From positions 20,133-84,132 of the forward strand of contig NZ_BJDN01000011.1 in the NCBI RefSeq assembly GCF_005405165.1: a stretch of 64,000 nt of DNA. The letters are read 5' to 3'. The first letter of the stretch is position 1; every line of letters begins with the position of its first letter. The notes under the pieces were generated by a model. The model was not told where the DNA came from, did no database searches, and saw only the letters and a list, made by a program, of their open reading frames with translations. This DNA comes from Loigolactobacillus binensis. Its GTDB lineage: Bacteria > Bacillota > Bacilli > Lactobacillales > Lactobacillaceae. Made by a program: the position numbers and the translations under genes. Positions 14,842 through 24,817 of the stretch are shown here, piece after piece.

Positions 14842-15762
14842 ATGTGGTGGTTGATCGTCTTTTTAGGTGCTTTTTCACTGCTTTTGGCTGCTTGGCGCCA
14901 GCAATTTTGGTTGGCAGGTTATGGCCTAGTCGCAACCGGCTTATTGCTTGTTTGGCAATTGGATCTGGTTAGCCGCTTGGCGCCCCTTTTGCCGGGACTT
15001 TACGTGCTGACTAGTGGCCTATTTTGGCTGATCGGTTATTTATTTTGGCGCTTTGCTCGCCGGTTGATCCGCCAGCACGGTGAGCACTTGGCCTACCGCG
15101 CTTTGCAGTTAGTGGCCTTGCTTTTACTTGCTTTACCGCTGGTGACGCTGTGGTGGCCAAGTCAATTGCTTCGATTGTTATGGTTAAGTGTGGGGTACTT
15201 CAGTGCCGGTTGGGTGGCGTACGTGCTGGGAAGTTTACTTTTGGTGCTTTATCCGCAGTCCCAGGTACCGGCAACAATCATTGTGTTAGGCTCCGGTTTG
15301 CGTCCCGATGGGCAATTATCGCTGACCTTGGCTTACCGCGTCCGTCAAGCAGCCCGCCTTTACCAGCGTTATGGTTGTCAATTGGTGGTTTCTGGTGGGC
15401 AGGGAGCAGATGAGCCCTGGTCGGAAGCACAGGCGATGGCCACCGCGTTACAGCAAATGGGGGTACCAGCCGCAGCCCTTATTTTAGAGACCCGCTCAAC
15501 GTCGACTTGGGAGAATTTACAGCTATCGGTGGCCAAATTATCCGGCACAACGCTAGGGCTATTGACCAGTAATTTTCACCTTTTACGGGCGGCATTGTAC
15601 GCCCAACGTTTGCCGTATCAGTGGTGCTACTACGCGGCGCCGACGCCACTCAGTTACATTGGCTTAGGGGCTTTACGCGATTATTTGGCGCTATTGGTGC
15701 TGACGCGCTGGTGGCAATTTGGCGGTTGGCTTTTGGTGCTAGCGCTTGGTATTTGGTATTAA
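14842..15762 (+). CDS. DUF218 (YdcF-like) membrane protein
   Basis: Protein of about 306 residues. The first 140 form four to five membrane helices; a DUF218/YdcF domain follows, with IIVLGSGLRPDG, VVSGGQGADEPWSEA and ETRSTSTWENL, then a C-terminal helix. DUF218 proteins such as SanA and ElyC are linked to envelope integrity; the reaction is unknown. ATG at 14842 follows GAGGTG by 6 bases; an in-frame ATG at 14797 lies inside the hairpin that follows prs and is rejected. It is convergent with mscL, with a shared hairpin between. Confidence 0.85.
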   Translation: MWWLIVFLGAFSLLLAAWRQQFWLAGYGLVATGLLLVWQLDLVSRLAPLLPGLYVLTSGLFWLIGYLFWRFARRLIRQHGEHLAYRALQLVALLLLALPLVTLWWPSQLLRLLWLSVGYFSAGWVAYVLGSLLLVLYPQSQVPATIIVLGSGLRPDGQLSLTLAYRVRQAARLYQRYGCQLVVSGGQGADEPWSEAQAMATALQQMGVPAAALILETRSTSTWENLQLSVAKLSGTTLGLLTSNFHLLRAALYAQRLPYQWCYYAAPTPLSYIGLGALRDYLALLVLTRWWQFGGWLLVLALGIWY

Positions 15763-15764
15763 AA

Positions 15765-15787
15765 AAATCCGCAATGCTTGCGGATTT
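15765..15787 (-). terminator. Terminator of mscL
   Basis: AAATCCGCAA (15765-15774) pairs with TTGCGGATTT (15778-15787) around a 3-base loop. On the minus strand it is followed by a run of T, so it mainly ends mscL transcription. Confidence 0.8.
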
Positions 15788-15794
15788 AGGCCCT

Positions 15795-16184
15795 TTATTT
15801 ATTTTGTTGCTGTTGCGTTAATAAATCGCGAATTTCTTTCAGATATTCTTCTTCCTTAGTTGGTGGTGTTTCTGCTGCAGCGGTTTCGTGGGCCGCTAGA
15901 TTCCGCAGTTTGGTAATGCCTTTTAGCAGTAGGAAAATGACGAAAGCGATCACGATAAAGTTGATCACGTCATTTAGAAACGCACCGACTTTGAATTGCG
16001 CCGTGCCTAAAGTCAAAACGATGCCAGATAGATCGACTTTACCTACGAACAAGGCCAGTAGTGGATTGATCAGGTTAGTGGTCAGTGACTTGACGATCGT
16101 GGTAAAGGCGCCACCAACGATCACGGCCACCGCCAGATCCATTACGTTGCCGCGCATCAAAAAGTCCCGAAATTCTTTTAACAT
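15795..16184 (-). CDS. mscL: Large-conductance mechanosensitive channel
   Basis: Protein of 129 residues, typical MscL length. The amphipathic N-terminus MLKEFRDFLMRGNVMDLAVA leads into the pore helix with VAVIVGGAFTTIVKSL; a second helix at about residues 70-90 and the charged C-terminal helix TKEEEYLKEIRDLL follow. The homopentamer opens under membrane tension and releases solutes during osmotic downshock. It is transcribed alone, on the opposite strand from its neighbours. Confidence 0.96.
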   Translation of the reverse strand: MLKEFRDFLMRGNVMDLAVAVIVGGAFTTIVKSLTTNLINPLLALFVGKVDLSGIVLTLGTAQFKVGAFLNDVINFIVIAFVIFLLLKGITKLRNLAAHETAAAETPPTKEEEYLKEIRDLLTQQQQNK

Positions 16185-16340
16185 ACTAAAACCCCCTTGT
16201 TAAAATAAGTATAACTAAAAAAGTAGCAGAACCCAATCACAACGCGTCATTTTAGCGCGGGCAACGAATTAACTTGCGTGGTGCGCTGAGTTAGGCTAAC
16301 ATAAGCGTTATTGTGAACACAGAAAAACGGAGGCAGGATA

Positions 16341-17417
16341 ATGGCAAAAACGTCCATTTATGGATTGAACAAACAAGATTTAATTGATTGGTTTATTGAA
16401 CATGGTGACAAAAAATTTCGGGCAACGCAGGCGTGGGATTGGCTTTATATCAAACGGGTAACTAGTTTTGCAGCGATGACAAACCTGTCTAAGGCAACAA
16501 TCGCATTATTGGAAGAAAATTTTGATTTTACCCCCTTAAAATCATTGGTGGTTCAAGAATCTAAAGATGGCGAAACCGCTAAGTATTTATTTGAGTTAGA
16601 AGATAAATTAATGATCGAAACTGTTTTAATGCGCCACGACTACGGTTTATCCGTCTGCGTGACCACGCAGGTCGGCTGCAACATTGGCTGTACCTTCTGC
16701 GCCAGTGGCCTAGTTAAGAAGCAGCGGGATTTGACCGCCGGCGAAATTGTGGCCCAAGTCGTCCAAATTCAACGGCATTTAGATGAAAAAGGTGAAGGCG
16801 AGCGGGTCAGCCACATTGTCGTTATGGGCATTGGTGAACCGTTCGATAACTTTGACAACGTGATGAAGTTCTTAGAAATTGTTAACGATCAAAAAGGCCT
16901 AGAGATCGGGGCGCGCCACATTACCGTTTCCACCAGCGGTTTAGCCAACAAAATTCGTGACTTTGCGGACCGGGATACGCAGGTCAATCTAGCAATTTCG
17001 TTGCACGCACCTAACGATGAGTTACGTAGCAAGATCATGCGGATCAACCGCACTTGGAATTTAGACAAGCTATTCGCTGCGGTGCATTATTATCTGGCCG
17101 CAACTAACCGCCGGATCACGTTTGAATACATCATGCTTAATGATGTTAATGATCACCCAGAAGAAGCGCTACAATTGGCGGCCTTGTTGAAGAATATCCG
17201 TCATTTGGCTTACGTCAATTTGATTCCGTATAATCCAGTTGCAGAACACGATCAATATTCACGTAGTCCCAAAAAGCACGTTATGGCGTTTTATGACACC
17301 CTGAAAAAACAGGGGATCAACGTTCAGATCCGCCGTGAATTTGGCACGGAGATCGACGCTGCTTGTGGCCAGTTGCGGACCGAAAAAATGAAGGAACTAG
17401 ACCAGTTGCAGAAGTAA
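16341..17417 (+). CDS. rlmN: Dual-specificity 23S rRNA/tRNA methyltransferase RlmN
   Basis: Radical SAM enzyme of 358 residues that methylates C2 of A2503 in 23S rRNA and A37 in some tRNAs. The cluster motif is [23 protein letters not shown] and [16 protein letters not shown] are conserved, and the C-terminal cysteine in IDAACGQL is the methyl-carrying partner of the cysteine that resolves the protein-RNA adduct. GGAGG lies 8 bases before the ATG. It is a single-gene unit ended by a long hairpin. Confidence 0.96.
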   Translation: MAKTSIYGLNKQDLIDWFIEHGDKKFRATQAWDWLYIKRVTSFAAMTNLSKATIALLEENFDFTPLKSLVVQESKDGETAKYLFELEDKLMIETVLMRHDYGLSVCVTTQVGCNIGCTFCASGLVKKQRDLTAGEIVAQVVQIQRHLDEKGEGERVSHIVVMGIGEPFDNFDNVMKFLEIVNDQKGLEIGARHITVSTSGLANKIRDFADRDTQVNLAISLHAPNDELRSKIMRINRTWNLDKLFAAVHYYLAATNRRITFEYIMLNDVNDHPEEALQLAALLKNIRHLAYVNLIPYNPVAEHDQYSRSPKKHVMAFYDTLKKQGINVQIRREFGTEIDAACGQLRTEKMKELDQLQK

Positions 17418-17446
17418 CTATTGTTTTAAGTGTTCCCTTGACGATA

Positions 17447-17499
17447 AAAGCGTGCCTAGCTGAACTTAAATTTTAAGTTCAATTAGGCACGCTTTTTAC
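17447..17499 (+). terminator. Rho-independent terminator of rlmN
   Basis: AAAGCGTGCCTA (17447-17458) pairs with TAGGCACGCTTT (17484-17495), with an inner stem GAACTTAAA/TTTAAGTTC, followed by T residues. The rest of the 17418-17746 gap holds repeat R4 and an AT-rich leader to the Nudix gene. Confidence 0.9.
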
Positions 17500-17503
17500 T
17501 TTG

Positions 17504-17561
17504 GCGAACAGGCGTAAACAACGGCTGCTTGCTAAATTCAGTTATTAAGAACGGGTGCCAG
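17504..17561 (+). repeat. Dispersed repeat R4, copy 2
   Basis: Aligns with 9209-9268 inside the composite element. The best shared block is AGTTATTAAGAACGGGTGCC, which reads AGTTATCAAGAACGAGCGCC in copy 1. Confidence 0.65.
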
Positions 17562-17746
17562 TGGGGTATTGATCGGTTGTAACGCAGCTACTAGTTTATT
17601 TAGCGTATTTTAAGTTGAATTCATTTTTCCACTGGCCACTCGGCAATGAGTCAGCTACAATATAGATAATTTCAACATTAGCCTTAAGTCAGGCTAGTGC
17701 GCCAAATCTGCACGCTTTTTTAAACACACGCTAGGAGGAATTAATT

Positions 17747-18199
17747 GTGGACGAAATTGTTTTTGGTGAACGCGATCCTAAGTTAACTTATAAAACGCGA
17801 ATCGGTGCGTATGTGGTCGTGCCGGATGCCGCCAAGCAGCAAATTTTAGTCGTTGAGCCGCCTAACCATACCTTTTTGCTACCAGGTGGCGGCATTGAGC
17901 CTGGTGAATCTGATGTTGAAACGATTGCCCGTGAATTGATCGAAGAGGTCGGGGGCACTTTGCAGATCACCGCTTATTTGGGCCGAGCTAGTGAATATTT
18001 TTATTCCACTTGGCGCAAACAGGCCTATTATCATCCCGCCCATTTTTATGCCGGAACGGGTTTAGTCAAAACCCAAGCGCCACTGGAAGGTGATTTTAAT
18101 CAGATCAAATGGCTACCGTTAGCTGAAGCCGCGCAAAAGCTAAAACGGCCAACACATCGGTGGGCGTTAGCGCAGTGGTGCCGGCAACAAGCGCTTTAA
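17747..18199 (+). CDS. Nudix hydrolase
   Basis: Protein of 150 residues. The Nudix box is complete: GGIEPGESDVETIARELIEE followed by VGG, matching GX5EX7REUXEEXGU. The GTG start at 17747 lies 8 bases after AGGAGG. Nudix enzymes cleave nucleoside diphosphates linked to another group; similar small LAB proteins are placed in the 8-oxo-dGTP/ADP-ribose group, but the substrate cannot be read from sequence. Its stop overlaps the stop of the convergent HD hydrolase gene within TTAA at 18196-18199. Confidence 0.9.
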   Translation: MDEIVFGERDPKLTYKTRIGAYVVVPDAAKQQILVVEPPNHTFLLPGGGIEPGESDVETIARELIEEVGGTLQITAYLGRASEYFYSTWRKQAYYHPAHFYAGTGLVKTQAPLEGDFNQIKWLPLAEAAQKLKRPTHRWALAQWCRQQAL

Positions 18200-19542
18200 G
18201 GCACCAAAGTTCCGTTTAAAATATGACTTTGAAATGCTTGATAAGTTGAGGCGAATAGGTTGCCGGTGTTTTCGCGGGTCAACATTTCCTTAGGGAAGAA
18301 AAAGCGTTCATCCCCCGTCATTTTGCCGCTGATCGCCGCCACAATATCACTTAGCGTTGACAATTCGATCAAGCTGCCATCTGGTTGGCTGATCTCGATT
18401 TGCGTTTTGGGATTTGCGGCGTGCGGATCATAGGCATCGTAAGGCAGATCGTAGCTGTTATTGATCGCAGTATAATAGGTGGTATCATAGCCGACAGCGG
18501 CGATCAATTGGCGCATCTTGGGCAGCATGCTTTGCGTTTTTTCGGTGACACTCACGGATTTAAGCGGCCGCCGGTTTAAGAAGCGGCTGGCCAGATCACT
18601 TAGGATCGGGTCGTCGAAATCCTGCCACTGAATGAAGTAGGTGGTCAGCACCCCATCATCTAATTTAAGGTAATCAGCTAAAGTGAAGTCGTTTTCCAAA
18701 AATGGCAACAACAAATGGGGTACATTTTCGGCGGGGAGGGCGCCTTCTTCATACAACGTTTTCGCCCGCTGCAGTAAATGCTGTAGGATCATTTCCATTG
18801 AGCGGGAAACCGGATGAAAATAAACCTGTAAGTACATTTGGAAGCGGCTGAGAATGTAGTCTTCAACTGCGTGCATGCCGTCCATGGAAAAGGCGATCCC
18901 TTCCTTATACGGGCGCATAACCCGCAGAATTCGCGTTAGATCGAATTTACCATATTCAGTGCCGGTGTTGTAAGCATCGCGTAACAAATAATCCATCCGA
19001 TCGGCGTCGATTTGGCTGGAGATCATTTGCACAACTTGGGGATTAGGGTAGTCGTGGGTGATCACACTGGCGACCTGCTCAGGGAAATCTGGGCTGACGC
19101 GTTGCAAAACGGCATTGACCTCGGTGGTTGGATCCGTTAAAACCGCAACGGTGATTTGTTCGTGATTGGTTTTGAAAATATGCTCAAAAGTATGCGAGTA
19201 GGGGCCATGACCGATATCGTGTAACAGAGCCGCACATAAGGCAACTAAACGTTCGTGGTCGTCCCATAAGCCGTCACCAGGCTTTTGCGTTGGAAAATTA
19301 CGCTGAAAGTTATCACAGATCTGCCGGGCAATTTCGTACACGCCAACCGAATGACTGAAGCGACTGTGTTCAGCACCGTGAAAAGTAAATGAGGCCGTCC
19401 CTAATTGTTTGATGCGCCGTAAACGTTGAAATTCTTTGGTATTGATCAAGTCTAAAATAACTTGATGCTGCACGTGAATATAATTATGCACCGGGTCGCG
19501 CAAAACTTTTTCACGGGGTAAAATTTGATTACGATAATCCAT
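18196..19542 (-). CDS. HD-domain phosphohydrolase (YwfO/dGTPase-like)
   Basis: Protein of 448 residues with an N-terminal HD domain: the metal ligands are in EHSRFSHSVGV and ALLHDIGHGPYSHTFE, and a later aspartate in SSQIDADRMDYLLRDA. This arrangement is that of the Bacillus YwfO and Enterococcus dNTP triphosphohydrolase group, which strip triphosphate from dNTPs. AAAGGAAG lies before the ATG. It is convergent with the Nudix gene, overlapping by the 4-base TTAA, so the two nucleotide hydrolases share no room for a terminator. Confidence 0.9.
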   Translation of the reverse strand: MDYRNQILPREKVLRDPVHNYIHVQHQVILDLINTKEFQRLRRIKQLGTASFTFHGAEHSRFSHSVGVYEIARQICDNFQRNFPTQKPGDGLWDDHERLVALCAALLHDIGHGPYSHTFEHIFKTNHEQITVAVLTDPTTEVNAVLQRVSPDFPEQVASVITHDYPNPQVVQMISSQIDADRMDYLLRDAYNTGTEYGKFDLTRILRVMRPYKEGIAFSMDGMHAVEDYILSRFQMYLQVYFHPVSRSMEMILQHLLQRAKTLYEEGALPAENVPHLLLPFLENDFTLADYLKLDDGVLTTYFIQWQDFDDPILSDLASRFLNRRPLKSVSVTEKTQSMLPKMRQLIAAVGYDTTYYTAINNSYDLPYDAYDPHAANPKTQIEISQPDGSLIELSTLSDIVAAISGKMTGDERFFFPKEMLTRENTGNLFASTYQAFQSHILNGTLVP

Positions 19543-19842
19543 AATAACTTCCTTTGATTGATTTTTTAAGGGCTGCGCGTTGCAATATTAACAAAGCGGC
19601 CACTAGTTAAGTACTTTCAGTAATTTTATAAAAGCTGCCTGTGAGCCGCACGTAAATCCGGCGTAGTTCCAGCTGTTCAGGAGCTCAATACTTTTGCACA
19701 CACCGCCTTGCGCTGGTGTCTGATCACCTCATTATACCTTTTCCGTAAAGTCCCTGCGACTACTTGAAGTTGGATAGTACGCAGAAAGTGGCGGGACTGA
19801 TATAATGAATCTATAGACTTTGAAAAAAGGTGGCAATAAATT

Positions 19843-20289
19843 ATGGATCTTTCAACAAGCTTACCGATCATGATTCATTTAGAGACGGTGGTACAACAAG
19901 CTGGTGACTCGACACAGCATATTTTTGATGAACCTGGCCAGTTAGTGCAGGTGGGGCGGGCCCTCTATATTCGGTATAAAGAAACATCCGAAGACGACGG
20001 CACACCGATTCCGGTGACGATGAAGTTGGAGGCTGATGGCGATGTTAAACTCACGCGTGGTGAGCAAAAAGGTAACCAGCGGCTACAATTACATTTTAGT
20101 CGTAACACCCGCGTTATCGCCCGTTACCAAACGCCATATGGTGTGATCCCGATTGAAACGGTCACGCCGCGACTAGATATGCGGATCAAGGAACAGCCGG
20201 TTTCTGGAGAGATTTACATTGAATATCAATTGTTTGCTGGCAGCGATCATCTCGGCGATTATCAATTGCGACTTGTTTTTACGGCTTGA
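19843..20289 (+). CDS. DUF1934 beta-barrel protein (YwiB-like)
   Basis: Protein of 148 residues, DUF1934 family (YwiB in B. subtilis), predicted as a small lipocalin-like beta barrel with unknown ligand. Conserved patterns are YIRYKE, GDVKLTRG and TRVIARYQTPYGVIPIETVT. AAAAAGGTGG precedes the ATG. As in Bacillus and many lactobacilli it lies just before the delta-subunit gene rpoE; argS, often between them, is absent here and a copy of repeat R2 takes the gap. Confidence 0.85.
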   Translation: MDLSTSLPIMIHLETVVQQAGDSTQHIFDEPGQLVQVGRALYIRYKETSEDDGTPIPVTMKLEADGDVKLTRGEQKGNQRLQLHFSRNTRVIARYQTPYGVIPIETVTPRLDMRIKEQPVSGEIYIEYQLFAGSDHLGDYQLRLVFTA

Positions 20290-20337
20290 TATTGCTTTTT
20301 CAAATTTGGCATAGTATGATGTAGGATAGACTGCAGA

Positions 20338-20430
20338 GCCGTGCTCCTTGCGGTGACCGCAACGGTTTGAGTGGGGGAAACGCAGTTGTGAACTTTGCAA
20401 CTGCGTTCCTTAAACTGGCCACAAGAATGG
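20338..20430 (-). repeat. Dispersed repeat R2, copy 2
   Basis: Reverse complement of 9047-9139. The arms GCAGTTG (20382-20388) and CAACTGC (20398-20404) form a hairpin present in both copies. It lies between ywiB and rpoE and is close enough to be part of the rpoE leader. Confidence 0.8.
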
Positions 20431-20514
20431 CTACTGCCTGAAATAGCAGCACCTTATTGGTGGCCTTGAGCCGATAAACTAACATTAATAGCGGCGTGAA
20501 AGGACGTGTACCTG

Positions 20515-21156
20515 TTGGAACTCGACGTTTTTAAAGGACAGAAAAAAAACGAATTATCAATGATCGAAGTGGCACATGCGATCTTAGAACAAAAAGGGGA
20601 TGTTTTACCTTTTGCCGACCTAGTCAATGCCATTCAAAAATATTTAGGTGAAAGTGATGAGGAAGTCCGTAATCGGCTGTCACAATTTTATACGGATCTA
20701 AATGTTGATGGTAGCTTTATTTCATTGGGTGAAAACGTGTGGGGTCTACGTTCGTGGTACCCATTCGATTCAGTAGATGAAGAAGTCAACCATCCAGAAG
20801 ACGAAGAAGATCAACCACAGCGCAAGCGGCGCAAGAAGGTCAATGCCTTTTTAGCTGACGTCAGTGATGATGACGATGTGATCGACTATAACGATGATGA
20901 TCCTGAAGACGATGACGATGATCTCGACGATGAAGAAGATTATGTTGACGACGATGACGATACCGGCGTTAGCGATCATACTGATCATGATCTGTTAGCC
21001 AACGTTGACGATGATAGCGATGATGCACCAGACGAAAGTTTGCCGGATGGTATTGAAGGTGAATTAGCTGAGTTTGATGATGATGATCTCGACGCGGACG
21101 ATGACGATGACTTCGGTACCGCCACGGACGCAGATGATGATGACGATAAAGCTTAA
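20515..21156 (+). CDS. rpoE: DNA-directed RNA polymerase delta subunit
   Basis: Delta subunit of Gram-positive RNA polymerase, 213 residues: a folded N-terminal HARE-HTH domain ([36 protein letters not shown]) and, from about residue 90, an unstructured tail dominated by Asp and Glu with a short basic patch (QRKRRKK) before it. The tail displaces nucleic acids and speeds polymerase recycling. TTG at 20515, 10 bases after GAAAGGA, gives the family start [12 protein letters not shown] at 20506 is too close to that site. A strong terminator follows. Confidence 0.95.
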   Translation: MELDVFKGQKKNELSMIEVAHAILEQKGDVLPFADLVNAIQKYLGESDEEVRNRLSQFYTDLNVDGSFISLGENVWGLRSWYPFDSVDEEVNHPEDEEDQPQRKRRKKVNAFLADVSDDDDVIDYNDDDPEDDDDDLDDEEDYVDDDDDTGVSDHTDHDLLANVDDDSDDAPDESLPDGIEGELAEFDDDDLDADDDDDFGTATDADDDDDKA

Positions 21157-21257
21157 TTGCTTGTTCTTGAAATTGAATGCTTGACGCTTAAGTGATTTCC
21201 ATGTATTATATTGCTTGGGCGCTTTACAAGTATTTGTAAAGCCAATGAACGGTTATG

Positions 21258-21300
21258 ATAAGCTCCCTATTCTAAGGAATGGGGAGCTTATTTTTATTTT
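21258..21300 (+). terminator. Rho-independent terminator of rpoE
   Basis: ATAAGCTCCCTATTC pairs with GAATGGGGAGCTTAT (one mismatch), 21258-21291, followed by a T-rich tract to 21300. Confidence 0.92.
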
Positions 21301-21304
21301 GAGA

Positions 21305-21416
21305 GTGTTTTGAAAGGCGCCTAGGTTATGGAGTTTAGCCTAGCTTACTGATAAGATACGCGTAGCGGATCGTTCAGCAAGCGTAGCTAGACGCAATAAC
21401 CTGCCTTTCAAAACAC
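21305..21416. repeat. 112-bp imperfect palindrome upstream of pyrG
   Basis: GTGTTTTGAAAGGC (21305-21318) is matched by its exact complement at 21403-21416. After a 4-base bulge, AGGTTAT (21323-21329) pairs with ATAACCT (21396-21402). The interior carries further TAGC/GCTA pairing. The remaining part of the gap before pyrG (21417-21502) shows only GAAGGAG as ribosome binding site. It could be a small hairpin element (MITE-like) or a structured leader. Confidence 0.7.
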
Positions 21417-21490
21417 GTTTACGTTGAATTTGCTATGAGCGAATGACAAAAACGTGGCCCACTCTCAGGTGTTCCCCCGAATAATATTGA

Positions 21491-23104
<1,614 letters not shown>

Positions 23105-23137
23105 GCTTTTTCCAAAATGAACTAAATAGCTTAAATT

Positions 23138-23178
23138 AGAGGGCTAGCGGCTGATTTAACTGCGGCCCTCTATTTTTG
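23138..23178 (+). terminator. Terminator of pyrG
   Basis: AGAGGGC (23139-23145) pairs with GCCCTCT (23165-23171), followed by ATTTTTG. The rest of 23105-23429 is AT-rich; TATAAT at 23404-23409 is the likely murA -10 box, with TTACAT 19 bases before it. Confidence 0.8.
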
Positions 23179-23429
23179 TCAGTTGACAGACGGCTTAAAA
23201 TTCTGTTAATAAGCTTAAATAACAGATTACAGTAGATGACAAATATTAAGAATTGGTAAAATCATAAAACTGGTTTTACTGATTATTTTTCGGTATGGTT
23301 AGCCTAGATAAGCTTTGCGGCTGTAAAGAAATTGTTAGAAATTACTAACCAAAGCGGCTAAGGTATTGTATTTTTAGGTTACATTCTTTATCATTGAAAT
23401 GATTATAATTGAAGTGAGGAAAGTAGCAT

Positions 23430-24719
23430 ATGAAGAAAATGAGGATCCAAGGTGGCAAACCGCTATCCGGTACGGTGACGATCGGCGGCGCAAAAAATAG
23501 TACCGTTGCGCTAATCCCCGCATCGATCTTAGCTGATACGCCGGTGACACTGGATGGGGTACCTGATATTCGGGATGTACATAATTTAATGTCGATCTTG
23601 GCATCGATGCACGTGACCTCAACGTTCACTGCGGATATCCTCAAGATCGACCCAACAAAAATTGTACCTACACCGCTGCCAAATGGGCGCATTAAAAGTT
23701 TGCGCGCTTCTTATTATTTTATGGGGGCTTTGTTGGGTAAGTTTGGTGAGGCAATTGTTGGCTTGCCTGGTGGTGATGATATTGGCCCGCGGCCGATCGA
23801 CCAACACATTAAGGGCTTTGAAGCGTTAGGTGCGCAAGTTACCAACGAACACGGTGCGATGTACATCAAGGCACCAGCTGAAGGATTACACGGTGCGCGG
23901 ATCTTTTTAGATATGGTTTCTGTTGGCGCAACAATCAATATTTTATTGGCTGCAGTTCGCGCAAAGGGGCGGACGATCATTGAAAATGCCGCTAAGGAAC
24001 CGGAAATTATTGATCTAGCTACATTTTTAAATAACATGGGCGCGCAGATCCGTGGCGTTGGGACCGATATTATTCGGATCGACGGTGTGGATCGTTTAGA
24101 AGCGCATAATTCACATACGATCATCCCTGACCGTATCGAGGCCGGCACTTATTTAGCGATGGCGGCAGCGGTCGGCAATGGTGTTTTGGTCAAGAATATT
24201 ATTCCGGAACATTTAGATGCCTTTCTGGCAAAAATGGAAGAAATGGGTGTCCAGCTGGATTATCATGAAGACAGCATTTACGTAAACCCTTCGGATCATT
24301 TGAAAATGGTCCAGATCAAAACCGCCGTTTATCCTGGTTTCGCTACGGATCTACAGCAGCCGATGACGCCGTTGTTGTTAAAAGCGCGGGGTGAAGGCTT
24401 GATCATTGATACGATCTACCCGAAACGGGTCAAGCATATTCCAGAGTTGATCCGGATGGGCGCTGATATCACCATTGAAAATGATGTGATCATTCTGCAT
24501 CACGCTGACCAACTTTACGGCGCTGAGGTTTCGGCTGACGAAATTCGGGCTGGGGCGTGTTTAATGACGGCAGGGCTGATGGCGCAAGGTGAAACCGTGA
24601 TCAGCAACGTGGAAAATATTTTGCGCGGATATGAACGGGTCGTTGATAAACTACGTGGTCTTGGTGCACAAGTTGAAATTGTGGATGATGTCGAGCAAAT
24701 TTCGATCACATCCCGATAA
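23430..24719 (+). CDS. murA: UDP-N-acetylglucosamine 1-carboxyvinyltransferase with Asp at the fosfomycin-target position
   Basis: First committed enzyme of peptidoglycan synthesis, 429 residues, transferring enolpyruvate from PEP to UDP-GlcNAc. [16 protein letters not shown] holds the catalytic lysine and asparagine, and [15 protein letters not shown] the substrate arginine. The active-site loop is [11 protein letters not shown]: residue 116 is Asp where most bacteria have the Cys alkylated by fosfomycin. Such Asp enzymes, as in Mycobacterium, are active and fosfomycin-insensitive, so resistance can be inferred. The [11 protein letters not shown] form resembles the second Firmicute paralogue (MurZ/MurAB). 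It is followed by a terminator-like hairpin and rho. Confidence 0.96.
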   Translation: MKKMRIQGGKPLSGTVTIGGAKNSTVALIPASILADTPVTLDGVPDIRDVHNLMSILASMHVTSTFTADILKIDPTKIVPTPLPNGRIKSLRASYYFMGALLGKFGEAIVGLPGGDDIGPRPIDQHIKGFEALGAQVTNEHGAMYIKAPAEGLHGARIFLDMVSVGATINILLAAVRAKGRTIIENAAKEPEIIDLATFLNNMGAQIRGVGTDIIRIDGVDRLEAHNSHTIIPDRIEAGTYLAMAAAVGNGVLVKNIIPEHLDAFLAKMEEMGVQLDYHEDSIYVNPSDHLKMVQIKTAVYPGFATDLQQPMTPLLLKARGEGLIIDTIYPKRVKHIPELIRMGADITIENDVIILHHADQLYGAEVSADEIRAGACLMTAGLMAQGETVISNVENILRGYERVVDKLRGLGAQVEIVDDVEQISITSR

Positions 24720-24729
24720 AAATAGTAAT

Positions 24730-24788
24730 GGAACGAAAGGTGACGGCTGCGCTGGTAAGCAAAAGCAGTGCTTTTCGTTCCGTTTTTT
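24730..24788 (+). terminator. Terminator or attenuator between murA and rho
   Basis: GGAACGAAA (24730-24738) pairs with TTTCGTTCC (24773-24781), followed by GTTTTTTG. It ends 30 bases before the rho start, so it limits read-through from murA. Confidence 0.75.
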
Positions 24789-24817
24789 GTATTAATTTAA
24801 ATGAACGGAGCAATTTA

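Noticed and set aside
18196..18199. Overlap of two stop codons of convergent Nudix and HD hydrolase genes
   Set aside because: Compact convergent ends sharing TTAA are common and need no special explanation.
24728..24817. N-terminal extension of Rho from 24728
   Set aside because: The extension reads through the murA terminator hairpin and lacks a ribosome binding site; ATG 24818 has one and gives the family start.
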